Assembly: GCA_035235625.1 (NCBI GenBank)
Contig: CP141149.1
Span: 28,823,753 to 28,887,752 of the forward strand
Direction: 5' to 3'
Length of the DNA stretch: 64,000 nt
Source of the DNA: Saururus chinensis
Lineage: Eukaryota; Streptophyta; Magnoliopsida; Piperales; Saururaceae
A program made the translations under genes and the position numbers. Position 1 is the stretch's first letter. Each line of letters opens with the position of its first letter. Below, piece by piece: positions 46,438 to 57,969 of this stretch. A model generated the notes under the pieces. That model was given only the letters and a program-made list of their open reading frames with translations, was not told where the DNA came from and did no database searches.

Positions 46438-47139
46438 TTTTTAGTCCTGTTGTTTGAGAGGCTTTTGCAGGTTGTGACGGAGAGCTCCTGGAAATAGATG
46501 CTCGTTTCTGAGGTGGATTGATTCCCTTTGACTCAAGTATATCCTCGACTCATTGCGAGTCTTCTTTGTGCCGCAATCTGTTGTATTGGGTGAGATGAGA
46601 ATTCAAGTGTTTTTATATTCTGGACTTTCATTTGGATTAGTCTATGGATTGTTATGGGACTTGTACTCATGGATGCCTGGGAGGGATTTGTATTTAAAGT
46701 CTACGATCATAGCAATTTATTTGTACGGTTGTTTTCGAGTAGTGCATGTGGATGTTTAGTTTGGCCATACGATGTTTGATCGAATGTATAAAAATTTATA
46801 TGGGAAAACCGATGTGTTATGTTTTAAATTATAAAACTATTTTCACAGGTTTCATATTCGTCATCCAACTCAAACATGAACAAGCAGGCATATCATCATC
46901 ATGCTCACAAGCATACAATCATACCAAATGCACCATCAAATTAAACTTACACAAACACCCCTATTCAGGGTCTCACAAACTTACTCGTACCACCGTACGC
47001 TTACTCAAACAACATATGCATACTTGTACGACCTTACTCGTACAATCAGATGCCTACTCATACAACTTACACATACTTGTACGACCTTACTCGTACAGTC
47101 AGACTCGAAATCATACACTTATTGTCTTGCTCAGAACAT

Positions 47140-47292
47140 ACTCTTACAATCGTACTCATACTCATTTTCTTAGAGTCGTGCTCATACTCATACTCTTACA
47201 GTCGTGCTCATACTCATACTCTTACAGTTGTGCTCATACTCATACGCTTATAGTCGTACTCATACTCATACTCTTACAGTCGTACTCATACT
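47140..47292 (+). repeat. 26-bp minisatellite in copy 1
   Basis: Units of the type GTCGTGCTCATACTCATACT plus CTTACA recur about five times. The homologous tract in copy 2 (53025-53110) is shorter. Confidence 0.8.
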
Positions 47293-47517
47293 ATCGACTA
47301 TTGAAGCTCATTACAACTAATAAGCTACAACGTCCAATGGAAAAGAATGTCACTGGGGCATCACCTTAACCTCCAGGGAGTGACTAGACGCCATGGACTT
47401 TTCCGAAGGTAAGTCACACCAATGCTCATGGGGCACTGGATCAAACAGGTAAAAGCAGGTCCATGATGCTACTTACCTGAGCGCACAAACATAAACACCC
47501 ACACATAAGAGGTCATA

Positions 47518-47620
47518 CAGTTGCCCACCATAATGGGTCTTATAGTGCCATAGAATTGCCCACCATAATGGGTCTTATAGTGCCATAGAATTGCCCACCA
47601 TAATAGGTCTTATAGTGTCA
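47518..47620 (+). repeat. 35-bp minisatellite in copy 1
   Basis: Three near-identical units centred on TTGCCCACCATAATGGGTCT. Copy 2 has two at 53333-53397. Confidence 0.85.
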
Positions 47621-47812
47621 ATGCCACTCTTGGGCAAAAATCATACAGTGCCACTCTTGGGCAGAAACATACAGTGTCACTCTTGGGCGGAATCATACAA
47701 TGTCACTCTTGGGCAGAAATCATATAGTGCCACTCTTGGGCAGAAACATATAGTGTCATTCTGGGCGGAATCATATAATGCCACTCTTGGGCAGAAATCA
47801 TACAACACTCTC
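47621..47812 (+). repeat. 27-bp minisatellite in copy 1
   Basis: About seven units of TGCCACTCTTGGGCAGAAAT plus CATACAG. Copy 2 has three decayed units at 53398-53475, so the array differs in copy number between insertions. Confidence 0.85.
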
Positions 47813-48115
47813 AATAGAGCATCAAACATCTGAGCTTATACAACACACAGACCAAATTGAAAGCATACATAGCTCCCAACATAGCATTAAGCGTCTGGGC
47901 TTGATACAACACACACACCAAATCGAAAACATATATCGCTCTCAACAGAGCATCAAACGTCTCGGCTTATACAGCACACAGACCAAAACAGAAACATATG
48001 TCGCTCTCAACAGAGCATCAAATGTTTGGGCTTATATAGCACACAAACCAAATCGGAAATATACATCGCTCTCAACAAAGCATCAGACGTCCGGTGCTCT
48101 ATACAGCACACAGAC
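47813..48115 (+). repeat. 63-65-bp minisatellite in copy 1
   Basis: Five units built on CTCTCAACAGAGCATCAAAC and TACAGCACACAGACCAAA. The inner phrase CTCnnnnnnAGAG can pair. Copy 2 has four units at 53475-53725. Confidence 0.85.
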
Positions 48116-48889
48116 AACATCCCGCAAGATAAACACCGTGGCAAGACATGAGAAATGTTTGGCAGACTCATTATCGGCTAGCTCAAACACGAAACTTAAT
48201 TCGTCGAACCCTTAGGTATCAAACTCACAACGCTACCATTAGCTGTGTTTATAATTCAAGTTTGAATTAAGTACATTATGCAGTATAATTATGCCAAACA
48301 AACTCACAGTACTTGATTGATCAAACCAAAGCTGAGCCTGATCGAAACCCTAGTTCGTTATGGCAGCAAACTTCGCTTAACCCATCCATCTTACAACATA
48401 ACACACCGTACACCAAAATCCTTACGGTCTTACAATCTCCACCATCTACCTTATGGCCAAAACATCTTACTTGGAAGTCCTCAAACTGAGCTCCTCAAAA
48501 TCATACCCAGTTATACCCTCTTATTAATACCTCACTTATTATGCTCATTTTTCACTTCAAAATCTGTACGTTATGCTTGTACAATTATGAACACTCTTAC
48601 TGTCTAACAATCCCCCAACATGTGCACTAATCCAAAACAATCCATTCTAATCCTCGCCCGTCATACTCATATCCTCTGTCATTCGTCATATGCTTACATA
48701 TCCATATCCAAATCCATACCAAACATTGTCACTTCCTACCATCCATAGCACATACCTCTGCTCACATGCACATACACATATCCATAGCATAGAAAAATAG
48801 TCATCATACATACATATGTCTGTCACACATATATATTACATACAAATACTTTCATACATACGTAGCTTACAAACATGCTCACTAGCCAT

Positions 48890-49112
48890 CACTAGCACAT
48901 ACATACACATTCATACATACTTCAAACATGCACGCTAGCCATCACTAGCACATGCATAATCCATACGTACTTCGAACATACACACTAGCCATCACTAGCA
49001 CATACATACGCATACGAAGCTTACCAACAAACACGCTAGCCATCACTAGCACATACTCAATCAACATGCAAAGCTTACCAACAAACACGCTAACCATCAC
49101 TAGCACATAGAT
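48890..49112 (+). repeat. GCTAGCCATCACTAGC minisatellite in copy 1
   Basis: About five units of roughly 46 bp, each containing GCTAG-CCATCA-CTAGC, a 5-bp-arm mini-hairpin. Copy 2 has eight or more units at 54430-54885. Confidence 0.85.
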
Positions 49113-51001
49113 ACATCCAACATACTTATAGCCAACATGCATGTCATATGCATTTCAACTTGGCATCATGCATTTCAACATGGCATAATTCATCCTCTTA
49201 CATCATGCAACTGGATCATAAGCTAACATCCATAACATTCAATCATATAGTCCTAGCATGCTGCTACTCATTCAAAGCATGCTATCATGAAATTATGAGT
49301 TTCAAGCTCCCCTACCTCGTAATCATGACGTTTGATGGCGAGCACACGACGGTGGCGGCGGAGTTGGCGGTCAAAAGCTTTACCAAGTGGAGAGAGTTGT
49401 TGTCCCGAAGATTTTAGGAAGTGTCGGAAACAATCACGGCCAAATGAGGTGTCAGAAGTCAATGTGGCAAAATCCGCAATCCATGGCAGCACACTAGGGT
49501 GACCGGGAGAAATGTCATGCTAACATAAGCGGCGGTGCGACTAGATGTCAAGGGTGTACTCACTGAAGGTCGGCTGGAGGTTGAGAAGTACTCGGCCGGC
49601 CGCAAGACATCGAAATCGACCATGGACAACACCCAACGAGGTCGATTTCGCGTCAACAAGGGCCCACATACAAGCAGAGAGCATGGGGCAATGCTTGAGG
49701 ACAGAGGAGAGGCGGAGGAGGCTCTAATGGTCAACTCAAATGGTGACGGAGCCATCTGACGGTCAGGCAGCACAAATATGGCGCCTAAACCCAAAAACGC
49801 ATGCGTGGCCACATACACAAGCGGCCCAAAATTGCCACTCTAAGGGGAGATGGTTTGGACGGTGGCGGCCCAAGATCCACAAAAGGGCAACTGAGCTATG
49901 GCTAGGAGGTGGTGGCAGATCGAAGCGGCGATATCGCTGATCGCCACCCACAACCAATACACGTGGTGCGGGCAGCTGTGCAACTCGCACGGTATAGGGC
50001 AAACGGCAAGCGGCCCATTCCGAGCGAAAGTATAATCGGGCCAAGTGGGGCTGACCCTCACTGTCACCAAGCTGGGGCAGAGCCCACGATGTCCAAATGA
50101 CATTCGGCTCGTAGATGACAACGACCCGAGACGCACTCAAAGTGTCTAATCGGGCGGAGCAAGTCAATAGGGCGAAGAAGGGTTAGAAACGGCAACCCCC
50201 TACAGATACTAGGTTGAGGTAGGCTGGAAGGAGTCTGTCCGGTGGCTGGACGACGATCGAAAACACCGGCGTCTCAAAAAAATACCACGGACAGTGATAT
50301 AGAAATGTGAATAAAAACCTACCAAAGTACCAGTAGCTCACAGCGGAGCAAAAAAAGCATGGTGGCGACTCTAGCCAGCTCCTATGGGTTCCTAGCTACC
50401 AACCAAACTTAAGTCTAGTTGAGGGCAGCTGCAAACGACATCAAAATCACACCCCCACGGCTTAAAAACGGGATTTGAAGGGAGAAAAACCGAAGAAAAG
50501 TTTGGTATCTCATGGAGGAGTGAAGAGGCCATGGCGGTGGTCATAGCCAGTACCTACGGACTTGTGGCTGTGATGCAAAGAGGATCCTGATAAGAACCGG
50601 TAGAATCCAACAACGGAAGGAGAACGGAGCGACTGGAAATAGGCTCGGGTTTTCACTCCATCTCTCTAGATGTCAAATTTTTCTTCTTTAAGTTTCTAGA
50701 ATGAAACTTACTGGATTGGCTTTTAAGCTGATTTTACTATTTACTCTTTTTTTAGTTTTACATTTACGTCCCCAATGCGTGTTAACCTCTCGGTTACGTG
50801 TTGTACTTCCAAAATTTGTGCCGTAAGCATGCAGCGAGGCCCGTGGCCTGTGACTAAGCCCCACACCTAACTCTATTGGTATAAATATTGGGAAAAATAT
50901 ACAAATATAAATACGCCAAAGCATTATATTTTTCTGCCAAAAATGACCAGAAAAATAGAAAGAAAATCACATAAAATCGTAGAAAAATCAGGGACCTTAT
51001 A

Positions 51002-52036
51002 TTGTTGCTCAATTCTTTCCCACTTTATTTCCGGTTTCCTTTCTTCATTTTCTTTTGTTCATGTTCAACAATGGCAACTACGAAATCATCTCTTATTCTT
51101 CAATTCTAAATTTTAAACATATTCTTCATTAACTAAATTGAAATGGGCATTGTATTGCCTAATTTATTTGCTTAAATTCGTAATCAATTTCACCAAAATC
51201 AAATAACTATAATATGGACGCTTTTGTCCAATTTCTGTCCAAGAACTCGTCTAGATTTCTTCTCTGCTTATTAAGCTCTTTTGTTCGTGTCCATATATAT
51301 TTTCAATGTGTTCACAACTCCAAAAAGTTATCCAAATCACTTTTAAGTATGTCTAAATTATTATAAATTTTTCTAAACATCGTCCACATATTTTGGGAAG
51401 TGTGCATCACTTAAATCACATAAACAATCATATTTCAAATGTGTAATACATATGCAGAACACTGATTTTATTCAAATACACTCCTAAACAATTAACATTG
51501 CACAAATTAACTAATAATTAAATCACACCACTAATATCTATCTTAACATAAATAAACACTAATTAACCCTTAATTAACCTAATCATACACTAGCAAATAA
51601 GGTAAATAGGCGTATAAAATGTATAAAAATCATGCATATCACACTTCATAGTTGTTGTATGTGTATGAAATGTAATGCTCATTGATACAAGTTATGTAGG
51701 GACAATGATTCTTATGTTACACATGGTGTTTATAGAATGGTTATGCTTAAACATGTTAGATGAGATGTGTTTGATACACTTGATTATGCATGGTAATTGT
51801 GTATATTGAGATATAATTATGTAGGATGTGAACATTGATATTTGATTCATGCAGAATGTGAATGATATAATGAGATTCATATGATTACACGTGATGGGTA
51901 TATATGCTATAAATTATAGATGAACATATGATGCACTAGTGGCAAGAATATATGTGTTTATGGAATGTCGCTTACATTATGATGCACAAGTGGCATGATT
52001 ATGTGATTTATCTCATGATGCATGGGTGTCTGTATA
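51002..52036. other. Spacer between the two 4.7 kb elements
   Basis: AT-rich. Rightmost 400 bp have loose repetition of TGATTATGTGA and TATGATGCA phrases. No gene, primer-binding site or retroviral sequence, so it is not the interior of a retrotransposon flanked by two LTRs. Confidence 0.6.
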
Positions 52037-52538
52037 TGTAACGCCTGAGATTTTTCACACATTTTCCTTAAAATTCACAAATTTTTTTTACAATATAACG
52101 TCTATAAATCGGAGGAAAAATGACGAAATCAAAACCTGATAAAACAGTTTATAATTCAAAACAGTAAACATCCATTTTCCATCTAAATATTTTCATCATA
52201 CGGTCAAACATCGTACGGCCAAAGCAAATATCATCAGGCGCTACTCAAAAATACACGTACGAATAAATTGCTATGATCATAGACTTTAAATGCAAATCCC
52301 TCCCAGGCATCCCTGAGTGCAAGTCCCATAACGGTCCACATTCCAATTCGAACAAAAGTCCATAATAAACATCTAACTTCTCATCTCACTCAATACATGA
52401 GATCGTGGCACAAAAATACTCGCAGTGAGTGAAGCATATACCTGAGTCAACAGGAATCAATCTACCGCTGAAATGAGCATCCATCTCCAGGAGCTCTCCG
52501 CACAACCTGCAAAACCTCCCGTACAACGGGGCTAAAAA

Positions 52539-52569
52539 GTAGGGTAATGAGTATTTTCATACTCAGTAG
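52539..52569 (-). promoter_or_regulatory. Conserved LTR hairpin motif, copy D
   Basis: On the plus strand GTAGGGTAATGAGTATTTTC then ATACTCAGTAG. GAGTAT and ATACTC form a six-base stem with a four-base loop. Confidence 0.65.
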
Positions 52570-52682
52570 GAAAATACCTAATAGGGAAAATCCCAAACGG
52601 TGAACTCAAAAGTTCATAAATACATGCGTTCATGCATGAAGCAGATAGGCATATCAATATCATGCTCATACGCATACAAACA

Positions 52683-52832
52683 TACCAAATGCACCATCGT
52701 GCTAAAGACATACCAAATGCACCATCGTGCCAAAATCATACCAAATGCACTATCGTGCCAAAATCATACCAAATGCACTATCGTGCCAACATCATACCAA
52801 CGGCACCATCGTGCCAAACTCATACCATCAAA
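52683..52832 (+). repeat. 28-bp minisatellite specific to copy 2
   Basis: Five to six units of CAAATGCACCATCGTGCCAA plus AATCATAC. Copy 1 has a single unit at the equivalent place (about 46921), so this array expanded in one copy or collapsed in the other. Confidence 0.85.
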
Positions 52833-53474
52833 TTAAACTTACACAAACACCCTTATCTAGGGTCATACAAACTTACTCGTACCACCATATGCATACTCAT
52901 ATAACATACGTATACTTGTATGACCTTACTCGTACAATCATACTCGTACAACCTTACTCATACAGCTTACACAAAATCACACTTACTGTCTTACTCAGAA
53001 ACATACTCTCACAATTGTACTCATACACATACTCTTACAGTCGTGCTCATACTCATACACTTACAGTCGTGCTCAAACTCATATGCTTACAGTCGTACTC
53101 ATACTATCGACCACTGAAGCTCATTACAACTAATAAGCTCCAACGTCCAATGGAAAAGAATGTCACTAGGGCATCACCTTAAACTCCAGGGAATAACTAG
53201 ACGCCATGGACTTTTTCGAAGGTAAGTCACACCAATGCTCATGGGGCACTGGATCAAACAGGTAAAAGCAGGTCCATGATGCTACTTACCTGAGCGCGCA
53301 AACATAAACACCCACACATAAGAGGTCATACAGTTGCCCACCATAATGGGTCTTATAGTGCCATAGAATTGCCCACCATAATGGGTCTTATAGTGTCATT
53401 GCCACTCTTGGGCAGAAAACATACAGTGCCACTTGGGCGTAAACGCATAAAGGCCACTCTTGGGCGGAATCATA

Positions 53475-53725
53475 CAACGCTCTCAACAGAGCATCAAACG
53501 TCTGGGCTTATATAGCACACAGACCAAAACGAAAACATACATCGCTCCCAACAGAGCATCAGATGTCTGGGCTTCATACAGCACACAGACAAAGTCAGAA
53601 ACGTGCATCGCTCTCAACAGAGCATCAAACATCTGGGCTGATACAGCACACAGACCAAATCAGAAACAACGTCGCTCTCAGCAGAGCATCAGATGTCTGG
53701 TGCTCTATACAGCACACAGACAACA
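53475..53725 (+). repeat. 63-bp minisatellite in copy 2
   Basis: Four units of the same repeat as 47813-48115 (CGCTCTCAACAGAGCATCAA). Confidence 0.85.
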
Positions 53726-54429
53726 TCCCGCAGGATAAACACCATGGCAAGATATGATAAATGCTCAGCCGACTCATTATCAATACGGAACTTAATCCGT
53801 TGAACCCTCAGGTCTCAAACTCACAACGCTATCATTAGCTGTGCTTATAATTCAAGTTTGAATTAAGTATATTATGCAGTACAATTATGCCACACAACTC
53901 ACAGTCCTCGACTGATCAAACCGAAGCTGAGCCCGATCGAAGCCCTAGTTCATCAAGGCAGCAGACTTCACTTACCCGTCCACATCATGGATAAAACTCA
54001 TCGTACATCAAACCCTTACAGTCTTACATACTTCGCCATCTATCTTATGGCCAAATCATCTTACACTGACATCCTCAAATGATGCTCCTCAGAGCCAACC
54101 CAGTTGTCGCCCTCTTACTTATATCTCACTTATTATGCTTACTTTTCACTTTATAATCTGTACGTTATGCTTGTACAATTATGCACACTCTTACTGTCTG
54201 ACAAACCTCACCCGTCATACCCATAACCTCTGTCATCCGTCATACACTTACACATCCATATCCAGATCCATACCAACCACTGATACTTCTCACCATCCAT
54301 AGCTCATACCTCTGCCCACATCCACATATACATATCCATAGCATAGTCAAATAGTCATTATACATATGTATGTCTATCACACATACATATAACATACACA
54401 TACAGTCATACATACGAAACTTATAACCA

Positions 54430-54885
54430 TGCTCACTAGCCATCACTAGTGCATCATACACATTTATATGTACGTCAAACATACACGCTAGCCATCACTA
54501 GCGCAAGCACACACATTCAGTGCATACATACACATTTATACGTACGTCAAACATACACGCTAACCATCACTAGCACAAGCACACATATTCATACATACTT
54601 CAAACATGCACACTAGCCATCACTAGCACATGCATAATCCATACATACTCCAAACATGCACGCTAGCCATCACTAGCACATGCATAATCCATACATACTC
54701 CAAACATGCACGCTATCCATCACTAGCACATGCATAATTCATACATACTCCATACATGCACGCAAGCCATCACCAGCACATGCATACATACGTCAAACAT
54801 ACACGCTAGCCATCACTAGCACATACTCAATCAACGTATGAAACTTACCAACAAACACGCTAGCCATCACTAGCACATACATACA
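54430..54885 (+). repeat. GCTAGCCATCACTAGC minisatellite in copy 2
   Basis: At least eight units of about 48 bp, each with GCTAGCCATCACTAGC or a one-base variant. Longer than the array in copy 1. Confidence 0.85.
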
Positions 54886-56752
54886 TCCAACGTACTTACA
54901 GCCAACATGCATGTCATATGCATTTCAACATACCATATAATCGTGCTTACATGCATATCATGCAATTGGATCGTTACTTAACATCCAAAGCATAGAATCA
55001 TACAATCCTAGCATGCTGCTACTCATTCAAAGTATGCTATCATGAAATTACGAGTTCAAAGCTCCCCTACCTTGTAACCATGACGTTTGATGGCGAGCAC
55101 ACGATGGTGGCGGCAGCGGCGGAGTTGGCGGTCAAAACCTTTGCCTGGATGAGAGAGCTGTTGTCCCGAGGGTTTTAGGAAGCACTGGAACTAGTCACAG
55201 CCAAACGGGGTGTCAGAAATCAATGCGGCAAAACCCGCAATCCACGGTGGCACACTAGGGCGGCCGGGAGAAAAGTCAAGCCAACCTAGATGGCAGTGCA
55301 ACCAGATGTCAAGGGTGTACTCACTGAAGATCGACCGGTGGCTAAGACGTGCCCAACTGATCGCACGACGTCAAAATCGGCTGTGGACAGCACCCAACGG
55401 CGATGATTTCGGTCAACAAAGGCTCACATAAGGGTGGAGAGCGTGGGGCAACGCTCGAGGACAAAGGAGAGGTGGAGGAGGGCTATGTGTCAACTCCACT
55501 CGGTGGCAAAGCCAACCGATGGTTAGGCGGCACGAATATGGTGCCTAAACCCAGAAGCACATGTGTGGCCACATGCACACGCGACCCAAAGGGGCGGGGG
55601 AGAGGGCTGAAAGGAGGCGACCCAAGGCCCACAAAAGCCAACAGGGCCAAGGCCCTAGCTGTGGCCAATCAAAGCGGCGACATCGCCGATCGCCACCCAC
55701 AACCAATACCCATGGTGCGGGCAGCTATGCATCTCGCACGGTATAGGGCAATGACAAGCGGCCCATTCCGAGCGGAGTGTATAATCGAGCCAAGTAGGGC
55801 TGACCCTTACTGTCGCCGAGTTGGGGCAGAGCCCACGATGGCCAAATGGCCCACGGCTCGCCGATGCCAACGACCCGAGGCGCACCCAAAGCGTCTAATC
55901 GGGCGGAGCAAGGCAATAGGGCGAAACGGGGTCAGAAATGGTAAACCCCTACCGACACCGGGTCGAGGTAGGTTGGACGGAGTCCTACCGGTGTCCGGAT
56001 GACAACCAGAAACCCACAGGCGTCCAAAAAAATCCCACGGACAATGAGATGGAATAGTAGAAACAAAACCCGACCAAAGTACCGGTAGCTCACCACGGAA
56101 CGAAGAAAGCATGGCGGCGGCTCTAGCTAGCGCCTATGGGTTCTTAACGGCCAACTAAACATAAGTCTAGTTGAGAGCGGCCGCAAATGACGTCAAAATC
56201 GTACACCCACAGTTCAAAAATGGGATTGAAGGAGAGAAAAACCCGAAAAAAGGTTCGGTACCTCGTGGAGGAGCGAAGAGGTTGTGGCGGCAGTCATAGC
56301 CGGTACCTACGGACTTGTGGCAGTGAGGCAAAGCGGATCCTGACAAGAATCAACGGAATCCAATATCGGAGGAGGGAGAACGGAGCGACCGGAATCAAGC
56401 TCGGGTTTCTCCAAAATGTCACTGGACGTGAAATTCTTACTGGAACGGTGGTTCTGTGAAAACCGATGGATGGATTGATTTTTATAAAAAATCTTTTTAA
56501 TTTTTACATCCATGTCCCCAATGCGCGTTAACTCACTAGTTACGCATTATACCTCCAAAATTCGCGCCGTAAGTGCGCAGCGAGGCCTACGGCCCACGAC
56601 TAAGCCCCACACCCGACTCTATGGGTATAAATATAGGGGAAAATACATAAATACGAATACACCAAAGCGTCATATTTTTTCGTCGAAAATGACCAGAAAA
56701 ATAGTAGGAAAATCACAAAAAATCATAGAAAAATCAGGGACCTTACAGTATA

Positions 56753-57278
56753 GATATATATGATGCATGTTATATTGAGAATGTGTGTAATATTTTTATG
56801 AGTTTACATTCCGTAATAAAACCTTTACTGAGCTAAGTTCACCCCTTTTTGTTTGTGGTTTTGTTTTGAGGCTGCATATTGTGTCATGCAAGTGCTTTGA
56901 ATGGGCTCTACATTGAGCATGATGTTGGATGTGCACCATGAGTGTTGGGTTATGTTAGACTTATTTTTATGTCATGTTAAACTTATATTTGATCTTACTT
57001 CACACTAGGTTTAGCCATTGTTAGCTTAAACTTGTCTAGAGGCTTGTTTTCATGTGTTAACTAGATAATGTGGGTATGTGTGGACTAAGATTATTAATTA
57101 GTAGTCCTTTATATTTCTCTATTTGCTTTTACACAAAGGGCATGTGCGCTCACTTCAATAGGTGTTTCAGCGAAGAATAGGTTGAGTCTTCCACATTTCT
57201 ACTTCACTCGTCGCATCGCATACCATCTCCTCCTTGGACCGGGTTCGGGTCAAGGGTGGCATGTGCCAAGGTGTGACA
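56753..57278 (+). other. Right-hand part of a fifth, interrupted LTR-like repeat
   Basis: It contains CTTTACTGAGCTAAGTTCAC followed by CCCT (56823-56846), the same hairpin-type motif, in the same orientation relative to a downstream end as the element at 28253. The sequence closes with GGTGTGACA at 57278, a CA end. I infer an older LTR split by insertion of copy 2. I could not find its left end or a duplication. Confidence 0.4.
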
Positions 57279-57969
57279 ATTAGGCACATCGTCATTCAAT
57301 TCCATACCCTCATACCTTGTCAAGTGGAGGGCAACAACAAGCAAAATTGCAAAGAAGAGGGTCTATCACTTCATCATTCTATGAAATCTAGGCTGCCATT
57401 AATGGATCAATGGGGTCTAGAAAATTGCAAAAGAAGGCAAGTTTGTAGGAGAATGAAGTGTAGATCTCGGCTTTTCATGAGATTGCCACCATTAGAGGGG
57501 GCCGTGCATGTCAGTGAACATAGGACCATTGAGTAAGTGGGTTCACTAGGGAATGGGTTGTAGATCAAAGCTTTTCTCATACTGGTTTCGGCCAGATTTG
57601 GCCATGGCCGGTTACTCCAATGATGTTTGAGTTTTGGTCATAGAAGAAGACTGAAAAAAGTAGTTGTTAGCCGTCCGTCACTAGCATGGAAGAAATTGGG
57701 GAAATAAGACATGGGGTGTTGGGGTGGCCAAGAGCAAAATAGTGTGGTACCTTGATGGGGTTGGAAGTAAAAAAACATTTTTTTGGGTGGGAGCGAGTAT
57801 AAGTTGGGGAGAAATAGACGCATTCAATAATTAATAGTGTGAACAAATAGGGTTGTGGTTGGAGAATGGAAGTTGATAATTATACATCAAATCTATACAT
57901 ATGTGAGGTGGTGCAGCTTTTAGGTACATATATGGTGTAGTATCATTTCAAGAAAAATTGAGTGGCATA
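57279..57969. other. Intergenic DNA
   Basis: No gene or repeat structure seen. Confidence 0.5.

Larger units (their letters stand above)
46336..51001 (-). mobile_element. 4.7 kb coding-free solo-LTR-like element, copy 1 (TSD TTGTT)
   Basis: It begins TATAACGCCCGCGATTTTTC (TG to TA at the tip) and ends ATCAGGGACCTTATA. Both sides carry TTGTT (46331-46335 and 51002-51006), a 5-bp target-site duplication, so it is one independent insertion. It is homologous from end to end with copy 2 at 52037, in the same overall orientation. It contains at least five minisatellites, a GC-rich block at 49320-50260 and the shared hairpin motif (46407-46437). No gag or pol is present. The segment 46374-46864 is inverted relative to copy 2. 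Apparent ORFs (for example 46746-47369) are minisatellite read-through and are not conserved with copy 2. Confidence 0.88.
52037..56747 (-). mobile_element. 4.7 kb coding-free solo-LTR-like element, copy 2 (TSD GTATA)
   Basis: It begins TGTAACGCCTGAGATTTTTC and ends ATCAGGGACCTTACA; the end read backwards is TGTAAGGTCCCTGATTTTTC, so the outer 20 bases are imperfect inverted repeats (15 of 20). GTATA flanks both sides (52032-52036, 56748-56752). No retroviral genes. The hairpin motif is about 500 bp from the left end, as in the 20305 element, so this copy is taken as the original arrangement, with the LTR reading on the minus strand. It carries a copy-specific 28-bp minisatellite and the GC-rich block at 55080-56110. 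The 199-codon frame at 55403-56002 is not conserved in copy 1 and is rejected as a gene. Confidence 0.9.

Noticed and set aside
46746..47369. 207-codon ORF rich in Ser/Tyr/His/Thr
   Set aside because: It runs through the 26-bp minisatellite of copy 1; the corresponding frame in copy 2 differs in length and start, and the repeats explain the openness.
55403..56002. 199-codon ORF in copy 2
   Set aside because: It is not conserved as an open frame in the homologous part of copy 1.
46336..56747. One retrotransposon with two 4.7 kb LTRs and a 1 kb interior
   Set aside because: Each copy has its own, different target-site duplication (TTGTT and GTATA), and the spacer has no primer-binding site or coding sequence, so they are separate insertions.
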